From the NCBI RefSeq assembly GCF_000703045.1, contig NZ_JNLJ01000001.1, forward strand, positions 711,501-775,500: a stretch of 64,000 nt of DNA, written 5' to 3'. The notes below the pieces were generated by a model. It was not told the DNA's origin. It worked only from the letters and a program-made list of their open reading frames with translations, and did not search any database. This DNA comes from Persephonella sp. IF05-L8 (GTDB lineage: Bacteria; Aquificota; Aquificia; Aquificales; Hydrogenothermaceae). A program made the position numbers and the translations under genes. Each line of letters opens with the position of its first letter. Within the stretch, counting starts at the first letter, position 1. Positions 56,814 to 64,000 of this stretch are shown one piece after another.

Positions 56814-58505
56814 ATGTTAAAAAAATTAGTTGCTTTGTTTTCACTGAGTGCAGTTGCTTTTTCCTGTGCAGCTGTAAAAGGAAAAGAAACCTCTGAAAAT
56901 ATATACTTCTACTATACTGCCTGTAAATATACTGCTGAGAGTGATGACTACAAAGATGCTCTTTATTTTTGTGAAAAAGCTTTAAAGATGGCACCTGATG
57001 AAGAAGAACTTTATAGAGAGGCTATTCAGGTAGCCCTTAGAGTACAGAACAAGGAGAAAGCTTTATCATTTATTAACCAGTATGTAAAAAGATTTTCTTC
57101 CAAGAATGAAATAGATGTATATATTTATGCAGCATCAGTTTATATTCATCTTAATGAGTTCAAAAAAGCCGAAAAAATACTTCTCCAGGCTGTAGAAAAA
57201 TTTCCAAAAAATGAAAGACTACTTAAATTCCTTGTTGATACATATCTAAAAGAAGGCAAAATTAATGAGGCTGAAAAAATTTTAAAAAAGCTGATTGCCT
57301 TGCATCCTGATGACCCTAAAATCCGTTATATACTGGCCAGAATTTATTTGTTTAGACAGGAAGACCAGAAAGCTATTCAGGAACTTGAAAAGATTATGGA
57401 AATAGACCCCCTTTATACACCTGCATTTACATTGCTGGGAACCTTATATTCTCAAAATGGAAAATGGAGAGAAGCTGAAAGGGTATACAAAAAAGTTTTA
57501 GAAAAAGACCCACAAAATCTTGAAGCTCTTAATAGATTATTCCAGATATATGTTCAGACAGACCAGGATGAAAAAGCAGAAAAAATTATAAATAAAATTG
57601 TTGAACTCTATCCAAATGCCAAAGATGCACTGCTTAAAAAGTTTTTGCTGTATTTAAAAGAGAATAAGGCAAAAGAAGTTGTAAAAGACCTGGAAAAACT
57701 GTATATGAAAGACCCCAATAATCTTACTGTGGCCATGATTTTAGGAATGGCTTATGAAAGTATTGGGGAATATAGACTTGCAGAAGAGCTATACCTGAAA
57801 GTTTTACAACAAAATCCGGAAAATATTGATGTTTTAGAAAGACTTGCAGAAGTTTATGTGAAACAGAAAAAATATGACCTGGCTATAGATGTTCTCCAAA
57901 AAATGTTTAAACTCCAACCTACAGACCATCATATTTTACTTATGATTGCAGATTTAGAAGATAAAAAGGGAGATATAGAAAAAGCCCTTGAATATGTTAA
58001 GAAAGCTGAAGAAATAAATCCTTCAGACCCTGTTGTCTATTTTTATAAAGGTATTTACTACGACAAATTAGGTGATTGGGAGAACGCAGAAAAGGCATTT
58101 TTAAAAGCTCTAAAACTCAGACCTGCATTTCCAGATGCTCTAAACTATCTGGGTTATTCCTACATAGTAAGGGGCATAGCTATAGATAAAGGAATTGAGC
58201 TTGTGAAGAAAGCCCTACAGTATGTGCCTGATAATCCAGCTTATCTTGATAGTCTTGGATGGGGATATTTTAAGAAAGGTGATTATCAAAAGGCGTATGA
58301 GTATATCAAAAAAGCTTATGAAAAAATGCCAGATGACCCTGTCCTGACTGAGCATATGGCAGAAGTATTAGAAGCCCTTGGTAAAAAAGAAGAGGCTTTA
58401 AAACTTTACAAAAAAGCACTTTCTATAATTGAAAAAACCGGGGAAGAAGGGGAACCTGGACTGAAAGAAAGAATTATTGAAAAACTTAAGAAACTTCAAA
58501 AATGA
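56814..58505 (+). CDS. Lipoprotein with tetratricopeptide repeats
   Basis: 563 residues. The lipoprotein signal ends VAFSC (C18). The rest is a run of TPR units from about residue 40 to 545, clear ones being AEKILKKLIALHPDDPKIRY, AERVYKKVLEKDPQNLEALN and AEKAFLKALKLRPAFPDALN. It acts as an outer- or inner-membrane-attached scaffold for protein interactions. It overlaps the following LolB-like gene by 4 bases, which suggests a common envelope role. Confidence 0.9.
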   Translation: MLKKLVALFSLSAVAFSCAAVKGKETSENIYFYYTACKYTAESDDYKDALYFCEKALKMAPDEEELYREAIQVALRVQNKEKALSFINQYVKRFSSKNEIDVYIYAASVYIHLNEFKKAEKILLQAVEKFPKNERLLKFLVDTYLKEGKINEAEKILKKLIALHPDDPKIRYILARIYLFRQEDQKAIQELEKIMEIDPLYTPAFTLLGTLYSQNGKWREAERVYKKVLEKDPQNLEALNRLFQIYVQTDQDEKAEKIINKIVELYPNAKDALLKKFLLYLKENKAKEVVKDLEKLYMKDPNNLTVAMILGMAYESIGEYRLAEELYLKVLQQNPENIDVLERLAEVYVKQKKYDLAIDVLQKMFKLQPTDHHILLMIADLEDKKGDIEKALEYVKKAEEINPSDPVVYFYKGIYYDKLGDWENAEKAFLKALKLRPAFPDALNYLGYSYIVRGIAIDKGIELVKKALQYVPDNPAYLDSLGWGYFKKGDYQKAYEYIKKAYEKMPDDPVLTEHMAEVLEALGKKEEALKLYKKALSIIEKTGEEGEPGLKERIIEKLKKLQK

Positions 58506-59104
58506 AAAAAATAATATCCTTGTCTTTAGTCTTCCTTATAGGTTTTATCTGGAGTTGTGCACCTTTAAAAAGAACAAGTTGTGAAGTTGAATTTAATAGA
58601 ATATTAAAATCATCTACCACAAATAAAGACAGATTTATCCGAGGCAATCTTTTTATCCACGGAGTTTATACAGTTTTTTACGGTAATCTGGGAGATAAAA
58701 GCCAGCTTACTTTCAGAACTCCTTTTGGGAACAAACTGTTTTCCCTTAAATACTCAAAGGAAAAAATCTGTGTAGAAACACCACAGGGAGAAAATCTTTG
58801 TGGTAAAGACCTTGATATGTATTGGGATTATTTTAATCTGAAAATCCCTTTTGATATAAAAGAACTACTTACAGGACAGTTTAAATTATCTCCTAAAGAT
58901 AAACATTATTGTAAAGATGGCTTTCTGGTGGTAGAAAATAATGGAGCAGTTCTAAAATACAAAAATCTAAAACCTGTAGAAATCAGTTATAAAGGTTTTA
59001 AAGCTATCTATAGATATAACCAGGATAAACCTGAAAAAATAACTCTTTATCAGGATGGAGAAGAGCTTTTAAGAATATACATAAGAGAGCTCAGGGAAAA
59101 ATGA
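58502..59104 (+). CDS. LolB-like outer-membrane lipoprotein
   Basis: 200 residues. The signal MKKIISLSLVFLIGFIWSC gives a lipidated C19. The mature domain has a beta-rich pattern (NLFIHGVYTVFYGNLGDKSQ, QLTFRTPFGNKLFSLKYS) like the LolB/DUF4292 half-barrel that carries lipoproteins. Assignment is by pattern and by its place after a TPR lipoprotein; sequence identity cannot be judged. Overlaps neighbours by 4 bases on both sides. Confidence 0.6.
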   Translation: MKKIISLSLVFLIGFIWSCAPLKRTSCEVEFNRILKSSTTNKDRFIRGNLFIHGVYTVFYGNLGDKSQLTFRTPFGNKLFSLKYSKEKICVETPQGENLCGKDLDMYWDYFNLKIPFDIKELLTGQFKLSPKDKHYCKDGFLVVENNGAVLKYKNLKPVEISYKGFKAIYRYNQDKPEKITLYQDGEELLRIYIRELREK

Positions 59105-59739
59105 GGGATTACGTTATAAAAATCTGTGGTATTAGACATATTCCACAGGCGATTAAGATTGCAGATTTTGGGGCAACCCATATTGGTATGATTTATTTTC
59201 CCAAAAGCCCAAGGCATATAGAAATTCCACAGATACAGAGTATTGCCAGTGCAATAAAAGGTAAAGCAAAATCTGTTGCAGTTGTTGTAAATCCTGAACT
59301 ATCGGAAGTTAGGAGATTGCTGAATATTGTAGATATTATTCAGTTCCATGGGGATGAGGATATAGAGTTTGTTAAAAATTTTCCAAAGGAAAGGGTCTTT
59401 AAAGCTTTTAGAATAAAAGATGAAAAAGATATCAATAAAATGAAACCATTCTTCAAGGAAGGATACACGGTGCTGATAGATGCATTTTCAGAAAAGGCTT
59501 ACGGTGGCACAGGTAAACAGATAGACAGGGATATTGCTAAAAAAGTTATAGATATGTATGACAGGGTTATTCTTTCAGGAGGGCTTTCACCTGAAAATCT
59601 TGAGGAACTCTTAAAAGAGCTAAAACCCTATGGTATTGATGCCTCATCAAAACTTGAAAAAGAGCCAGGAATAAAAGACCTGGAAAAAACCAGAAGATTT
59701 ATTGAGATAGCAAGGAAATATTATGAGCCATCTGATTAA
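59101..59739 (+). CDS. trpF: Phosphoribosylanthranilate isomerase
   Basis: 212-residue TIM barrel of tryptophan synthesis. Catalytic Cys in IKICGIRHIPQAIKIADF and Asp in TVLIDAFSEKAYGG; phosphate loops in ILSGGLSPENL and DASSKLEKEPGIKD. It overlaps the LolB-like gene by 4 bases and the next gene by 17, so tryptophan and envelope genes share an operon here. Confidence 0.96.
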   Translation: MRDYVIKICGIRHIPQAIKIADFGATHIGMIYFPKSPRHIEIPQIQSIASAIKGKAKSVAVVVNPELSEVRRLLNIVDIIQFHGDEDIEFVKNFPKERVFKAFRIKDEKDINKMKPFFKEGYTVLIDAFSEKAYGGTGKQIDRDIAKKVIDMYDRVILSGGLSPENLEELLKELKPYGIDASSKLEKEPGIKDLEKTRRFIEIARKYYEPSD

Positions 59740-60295
59740 ACAGATAAAACCAGTTTTTGAGGAAAAGATATCTCCTATCATAGAACTATTTTATAAGATT
59801 GGAATTTCACCTAATTTTTTAACAATCACAGGGCTTATTTTGATTATTGCAGGTAGCTATTTTCTTGCTGTTCAAAACTTTATAGTTGCTGGAATTTTAC
59901 TTACCCTTGGAAATATATGTGATGCCCTTGATGGCGCACTTGCAAGGCGTTTCAATCAAACCTCCAGATTTGGAGCATTTCTTGATTCAGTAATAGATAG
60001 ACTTTCTGATGCTTTTCCTTTAATGGCTGTTGTCTATATTTTTAGGAATGATGATATTCTTCTGGGTTTAACCCTTGTTGCAATTGTTTTCTCATTTCTG
60101 GTTAGTTACACAAGAGCAAGGGCTGAAGGTCTCGGAATTGAATGTAAGGTTGGTTTTTTTGAAAGACCAGAAAGGTCTATTATTCTGATAGTCTCTGTTT
60201 TCCTTTTTAGAGTGGATATAGGAATTATCCTGATTGCTATCGGTGCGGTTATAACGTCTCTCCAGAGGATATATTGTATGTATCAAAAGGCATAA
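59723..60295 (+). CDS. CDP-alcohol phosphatidyltransferase family protein
   Basis: 190 residues with about six membrane helices and an intact family motif (DALDGALARRFNQTSRFG followed by AFLDSVID). The layout resembles phosphatidylinositol- or archaetidylinositol-phosphate synthases, but a PgsA role is also possible. It is unlike the copy at 46539 outside the motif. Converges with the Rpn gene with 13 bases between stops. Confidence 0.87.
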   Translation: MSHLIKQIKPVFEEKISPIIELFYKIGISPNFLTITGLILIIAGSYFLAVQNFIVAGILLTLGNICDALDGALARRFNQTSRFGAFLDSVIDRLSDAFPLMAVVYIFRNDDILLGLTLVAIVFSFLVSYTRARAEGLGIECKVGFFERPERSIILIVSVFLFRVDIGIILIAIGAVITSLQRIYCMYQKA

Positions 60296-60308
60296 GATTT
60301 ATATTTCT

Positions 60309-61097
60309 TTATTCTCCTGTTTCTTTAATTACTTTTTTAACAAAATCTACAGACACATCTAAGATATCTGCTATTTTCTCAGGAGGTAGATTTAATTTTC
60401 TATATAGTTTTCTTATATATTCCCTTTTTGCTTCCTCTTGCCCTTTCTTATAGCCTAAATCATAAAAAGGGTCTTCTTTTGCCATCTCTTCTGTTATGGT
60501 TAGGGGCATTTTTCTTTCCTCCATAAGTGTCTTTAATTTCACTTTTAATTTAGGTCTATAGTTTAATGCTATCAATAGCTTTCTAATATAGTCTGCTCTC
60601 TGTTTCTCTGAGAGTTTTAATAGCTCATCAATTAGTGAAAATATATATGTCTCAAAATCCTCAACTTTACATAAAACTGCAAGTATTTTATCCTCTAAAC
60701 TATCACTTTCTAAAAGCTCTTTGCACTCTATATCTTTTATATCCCTTATCTCATAGCTGAATTTTAGTTTATCTGTTTCTAAATAATTTTGCATATTTGG
60801 TTTTCCATCTCCAACATACAAAACCATCTGTTTAATAGTTTTATCAGGATACCTCTGTTTCAAAAGTAGATAATACTCAAGCATTCTAAAGGGCATATTT
60901 TTGTCGTTTTGTGTTTGCAGCTCAAGGTGAAAAACAGAGCCATCTTCAAGTTCTAAGACTAAATCTGCCAATCTTTCTTTGGTAGAAGGAAAAGTATTAT
61001 CAAGGATTTTAGAGCCTTTTTTTCCTGTTAGAATGCTTATAAACTTTTGGGGGATATTTTGGATTATATCCCTTAAGGTCTTATCAAATTTTGCCAT
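60309..61097 (-). CDS. Rpn family recombination-promoting nuclease (PDDEXK)
   Basis: 262 residues with the Rpn/transposase_31 layout. The active site is readable as D45 in RLADLVLELEDG, then E59 and Q61 in VFHLELQTQND, matching D-(E)xQ. FRMLEYYLLLKQRYPDKTIK and the helical C-terminal end with a putative helix-turn-helix (PEKIADILDVSVDFVKKVI) are usual. Such genes are common accessory elements in thermophiles and promote RecA-independent recombination or defence. It lies downstream of infC behind its terminator. Confidence 0.85.
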   Translation of the reverse strand: MAKFDKTLRDIIQNIPQKFISILTGKKGSKILDNTFPSTKERLADLVLELEDGSVFHLELQTQNDKNMPFRMLEYYLLLKQRYPDKTIKQMVLYVGDGKPNMQNYLETDKLKFSYEIRDIKDIECKELLESDSLEDKILAVLCKVEDFETYIFSLIDELLKLSEKQRADYIRKLLIALNYRPKLKVKLKTLMEERKMPLTITEEMAKEDPFYDLGYKKGQEEAKREYIRKLYRKLNLPPEKIADILDVSVDFVKKVIKETGE

Positions 61098-61116
61098 TTA
61101 TCTATCGTAAAACTCT

Positions 61117-61136
61117 GCCCTGACATTTGTCAGGGC
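61117..61136 (-). terminator. Hairpin terminator after infC
   Basis: Perfect 9-bp stem GCCCTGACA/TGTCAGGGC with a TT loop, 9 bases past the infC stop; minus strand then reads AGAGTTTTACG. The T-run is short, but the stem is strong. Confidence 0.65.
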
Positions 61137-61145
61137 AATCTATGT

Positions 61146-61664
61146 TTATTTATTTGTTTTTGGGACAAGGGTAAATAGCATATTCCTTCCTTCTTTTTTA
61201 GGTGGCTTTTCCACTTTTGCTATGTCAGAAACATCCTCAATAATTCTGTTGGCAAGCTTTTCTCCTAATTCTGGATGGACATTCTCCCTTCCTCTGAACC
61301 ATATCCAGACCTTGACCTTGTCCCCGTTTTCAATAAACTCTCTAATATGTTTTACTTTCGTCTTGTAATCATGGTCTTCAATTTTTATTCTGAATTTAAT
61401 CTCTTTAACATTTTGCATTTTGGCTTTTTGTTTTTTCTTGGCTTCCTTTTCTTTCTTTTTCTGCTCAAACTTGTATTTTCCGTAATCCATTATTTTGCAT
61501 ACAGGTGGGTTAGCATTTGGGGATACTTCCACAAGGTCAAGGTCTTTTTCTTCTGCCAGTCTGAGAGCCTCCTCAATAGGAACAATCCCTAAGTTCTGCC
61601 CTTTCTCATCAATGAGCCTAACTTCCCTTGCTCTAATCTGATTATTAATTCTTAACTCCTGAAT
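61146..61664 (-). CDS. infC: Translation initiation factor IF-3
   Basis: 172 residues. IF-3N begins ELRINNQIRAREVRLIDEKG; then comes the Lys-rich linker (YKFEQKKKEKEAKKKQKAKM) and IF-3C with EIKFRIKIEDHDYKTKVKHI and VWIWFRGRE. No ATG, GTG or TTG starts the N-terminal domain. The first internal ATG would lose its first 44 residues, so translation must begin at ATT 61664, in line with the AUU start known for E. coli infC. GGAGG lies inside the end of nadB, 10 bases upstream, and the nadB stop is 2 bases before. rpmI/rplT do not follow. Confidence 0.93.
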   Translation of the reverse strand: MQELRINNQIRAREVRLIDEKGQNLGIVPIEEALRLAEEKDLDLVEVSPNANPPVCKIMDYGKYKFEQKKKEKEAKKKQKAKMQNVKEIKFRIKIEDHDYKTKVKHIREFIENGDKVKVWIWFRGRENVHPELGEKLANRIIEDVSDIAKVEKPPKKEGRNMLFTLVPKTNK

Positions 61665-61666
61665 GA

Positions 61667-63235
61667 CTAATATACCTCCAGTTTTATTTTTAAATTATTA
61701 TAAATCGTTGTGTGTTTTCTGTATTCATCTTTTTCTTCAGGAAAATCAGTTCTGTAATGGGTTCCTCTGCTTTCTTTTCTGCTTAATGCTGATAATATTA
61801 TACCCTCTGATAAATATGTCAAATCAAGTAGATACCTAACATTTGAAAAACTTTTTAGCTGTTCTTGTATTTCTTTGATTTCTTCATAAGCTTTTTTTAA
61901 AGTGTCTTCAGACCTTTCAAGGCCTACATTTTCCCACATTATTTCTTTTATTCTTTGCAAAAACTTGAGTTTGTGATTATGGAACATTTCCTTGTTTAAT
62001 CTTATGCTGTTTTTAATATGAATATTTTTTATCTCAGAATATAGATTATAAGTATAAACTGAATATGCTGTTTTGTACCCAAATGTTACACATTCAAGGA
62101 GGGAGTTGCTTGCCAGTCTGTTTGCACCGTGAATACCTGTGCAGGATACCTCCCCAACAGCAAAAAGTCCCTGAATATTTGTTTTTCCGTTTGCTGTAGC
62201 TTTTATTCCTCCTATTGAGTAATGGGCTGCCGGGCTGACAGGAATTTTTAAAGTGTCCTGAAAACCAAACTCTGTAATAAGAGCATATATTGTTGGAAAT
62301 CTTTTTGCTATATCTATTCCTTTTTCTTTGAGGGGATTAAGGTCTAAAAATACTTTATGTCCCTGTTTATACTGGTCAAAAATCGCCCTTGAAACTTCAT
62401 CACGGGGTTTCATCTCATTTATAAATCTTTCCCCTTTTTCATTGGTAAGGAGAGCCCCTTCTCCTCTAAGGGCTTCGGTTAGGAGATATGCTGGATGCCC
62501 TTCAACATAAAGTGCTGTAGGATGGAATTGAACAAACTCAAGGTCTCTCAGGATACATCCTGCTCTATAAGCAACAGATATGCTATCTCCTGATATGTTA
62601 TATGCAGAGGTGTTTCTTTTGTATATAGGACTATAGCCTCCTGTTGCAAGAACTAAGGATTTGCTTCTTATTAGTTTTTTTTCCTTTCCGTTGCTGATTA
62701 TTATTCCTGTATATATGTCATCTACTGTAAGAATTTCCTCAAGATAATAGCCGGTATAGAAATCAAGCTGGTCTTTGACAAGGTTATATATTGTAGAGCT
62801 TATCTGTGCACCTGTTTTGTCTTTTATATGTAAAACCCGTCTATGGGAATGGGCTCCTTCTCTGGTAAGAAGGATTTTTCCGTTATATTTATCAAAGGGA
62901 ACACCAAGATTAATAAGGTCTATAACCCTTTCCAGCCCTTCTTCAACCAGTACCCTTACATTTTTTTCTATACACAATCCTTTGCCTGCTTGAATTGTAT
63001 CCAGATAATGATATTCAGGGTCATCATCTTTGCCGATAGCGGCTGCTATTCCACCCTGTGCAAGAAATGAGTTTGATATATCTGGAGGTTTTTTAGTTAT
63101 AATTAAAGGTTTAATACCAAGGCGTAAAAGCTGGTATGCAACCGTAAGCCCTGCCAGACCGGCTCCAACTATTACTGTATCTGTCTTTATTTCTGGTAGT
63201 GTTCTGGTATCAAATTCTGAAAGATATCTATTCAT
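61667..63235 (-). CDS. nadB: L-aspartate oxidase
   Basis: 522-residue FAD enzyme that starts NAD synthesis by oxidising aspartate to iminoaspartate. FAD motif VIVGAGLAGLTVAYQL, FLAQGGIAAAIG, EFVQFHPTALY, HYSIGGIKA with the active-site region, and the C-terminal FAD segment GIHGANRLASNSLLE are all present. The aligned region is complete. It overlaps the yvcK-like gene by one base and carries the infC RBS. Confidence 0.96.
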   Translation of the reverse strand: MNRYLSEFDTRTLPEIKTDTVIVGAGLAGLTVAYQLLRLGIKPLIITKKPPDISNSFLAQGGIAAAIGKDDDPEYHYLDTIQAGKGLCIEKNVRVLVEEGLERVIDLINLGVPFDKYNGKILLTREGAHSHRRVLHIKDKTGAQISSTIYNLVKDQLDFYTGYYLEEILTVDDIYTGIIISNGKEKKLIRSKSLVLATGGYSPIYKRNTSAYNISGDSISVAYRAGCILRDLEFVQFHPTALYVEGHPAYLLTEALRGEGALLTNEKGERFINEMKPRDEVSRAIFDQYKQGHKVFLDLNPLKEKGIDIAKRFPTIYALITEFGFQDTLKIPVSPAAHYSIGGIKATANGKTNIQGLFAVGEVSCTGIHGANRLASNSLLECVTFGYKTAYSVYTYNLYSEIKNIHIKNSIRLNKEMFHNHKLKFLQRIKEIMWENVGLERSEDTLKKAYEEIKEIQEQLKSFSNVRYLLDLTYLSEGIILSALSRKESRGTHYRTDFPEEKDEYRKHTTIYNNLKIKLEVY

Positions 63236-64000
63236 TAAACAATGCTTTTATGTTTTATCTGGTTAAATATTTTAACAAGAACAGAAGTCAGTTTCTCAGG
63301 GTCGTGTCTTACATAATCACCTATTTTTAGTAAGTCCTCTGCATAAACGGTAATTCCCATTCTTGATATATTACCTGCATCAGCTGTAACAGGTTCGGCA
63401 TTTTCTTTTAGATATTTTTTAAGCAGGTTGTCTGGAGGAATTTTTGTGTTTATTATTGCAGCATTTATAAAAGGTTTTCCTGCAGCTTTATGGATTGCTT
63501 TTATATGGTCTGAAGCTGTAAACTGGTCGGTTTCTCCATACTGGGTCATTACATTACAGATATAAATTTTGTAAGCCTTGCTTTCAAGTATTGCGTTTCT
63601 AATATCCTTTACCAGTAGATTTGGAATTATGCTTGTGAACAAACTACCAGGTCCCAGAATTATCACATCGGCATTTTTGATTTCTTTAATTGCTTCTTCA
63701 GGAGCTTTTACATCGGAAGGTTCCATCCAAATTTTTTTGATTTTTCCTTTCAGCTTTTTACCGTATTCAGTAATCTGGGTTTCTCCTTTTATAACAGTTC
63801 CATCAGTAAACTCTGCAACTATATCAACAATCTGGTCTGTAGAGGGAATGATTTTGCCTTTAATCTTAAGGATGTCTGATGTTATTTCAACGGCTTCAAG
63901 GAAATCTCCTGTTATCTTGGTTAAAACAGATAAAAACAGATTTCCAAAACTATGCCCTTTTAGACCTTCACCTTCAGAAAATCTATACTGAAAAACCTTT
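63235..64000 (-). CDS. yvcK: YvcK/CofD-like gluconeogenesis factor, partial
   Basis: Open to the right edge; about 254 C-terminal residues are visible. GEGLKGHSFGNLFLSVLTKI, VIILGPGSLFTSIIPNL, CNVMTQYGETDQF and MGITVYAEDLLK match the YvcK/UPF0052 family, related to 2-phospho-L-lactate transferase CofD. It binds UDP-sugars and is needed for growth on gluconeogenic sources in Bacillus. The start is outside the window. Confidence 0.92.
   Translation of the reverse strand, partial: KVFQYRFSEGEGLKGHSFGNLFLSVLTKITGDFLEAVEITSDILKIKGKIIPSTDQIVDIVAEFTDGTVIKGETQITEYGKKLKGKIKKIWMEPSDVKAPEEAIKEIKNADVIILGPGSLFTSIIPNLLVKDIRNAILESKAYKIYICNVMTQYGETDQFTASDHIKAIHKAAGKPFINAAIINTKIPPDNLLKKYLKENAEPVTADAGNISRMGITVYAEDLLKIGDYVRHDPEKLTSVLVKIFNQIKHKSIV

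Noticed and set aside
46539-60295. The two CDP-alcohol phosphatidyltransferases as a duplicated gene
   Set aside because: Only the catalytic motif is shared; the rest of the proteins differ, so they are separate family members.

Overview
The window is AT-rich bacterial chromosome, densely packed, with genes that often overlap by a few bases. It carries one tRNA gene and one insertion element. Housekeeping proteins (trigger factor, ClpP, ClpX, AspS, IlvB, FabF, NadB) are clearly bacterial. Gene content and the Lys/Glu/Ile-rich, charged protein style suggest a thermophilic, sulfur-metabolising Aquificota bacterium, most likely Hydrogenothermaceae (Persephonella or Sulfurihydrogenibium-like). 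The lineage is an inference from style and content; no rRNA is present to prove it.

Layout. 1-7.2 kb: a partial secreted subtilase, a CPBP membrane protease, then tig-clpP-clpX-engB-trpA-hisH on the + strand. 7.2-20.8 kb: a degenerate-GGDEF/EAL protein (convergent with and overlapping hisH), bioF, a persulfide-dioxygenase/rhodanese fusion with a possible operator and a clear terminator, two tiny membrane ORFs, then a minus-strand group of macrodomain protein, membrane-anchored Mrr-like protein, M16 peptidase and tRNA-Arg(CCU). These are followed by an EAL-HDOD protein, an unusually long and divergent ThyX, UbiB and a stand-alone TnpB-type element. 20.8-24.5 kb: hisA, ridA, a lipoprotein esterase, dcd and yceD.

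24.6-40.9 kb is the most distinctive part, a surface-glycan locus. It starts with ugd (CTG start) and continues with cysQ, an SLC13-type anion transporter, cysC, sat, a Wzx-like flippase, a broken sulfotransferase remnant, an intact sulfotransferase, two GT4 glycosyltransferases, a Wzy-like membrane protein, galE, a WbaP-like initiating transferase, an O-antigen ligase/polymerase-like protein and a convergent wzz. Read together it encodes sulfate import, activation to PAPS, sulfate transfer to a glycan, PAP removal, and assembly and export of the glycan. No PAPS reductase or sulfite reductase lies in the cluster. I therefore propose a self-contained pathway for a sulfated O-antigen-like polysaccharide. 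The stretch from about 32 to 36 kb looks even more AT-rich than its surroundings, which fits lateral acquisition.

40.9-55.3 kb is a long minus-strand run: a sigma-70 factor, aspS, a GH15 glucoamylase-like enzyme, moaD, a RibD-type reductase, a CDP-alcohol phosphatidyltransferase, ilvC/ilvN/ilvB with an unknown secreted protein inserted, rnc-fabF-acpP-fabG, and a 2-hydroxyacid dehydrogenase. 55.4-60.3 kb is a plus-strand operon: leuD, a double-Usp protein, a TPR lipoprotein, a LolB-like lipoprotein, trpF and a second CDP-alcohol phosphatidyltransferase. 60.3-64 kb runs minus again: an Rpn-family nuclease, infC with an AUU start, nadB and a partial yvcK-like gene.

Several gene starts were set from ribosome binding sites and family alignment rather than from the longest ATG frame: ugd (CTG), infC (ATT), leuD (TTG), yceD (GTG), cysC and acpP (internal ATG).
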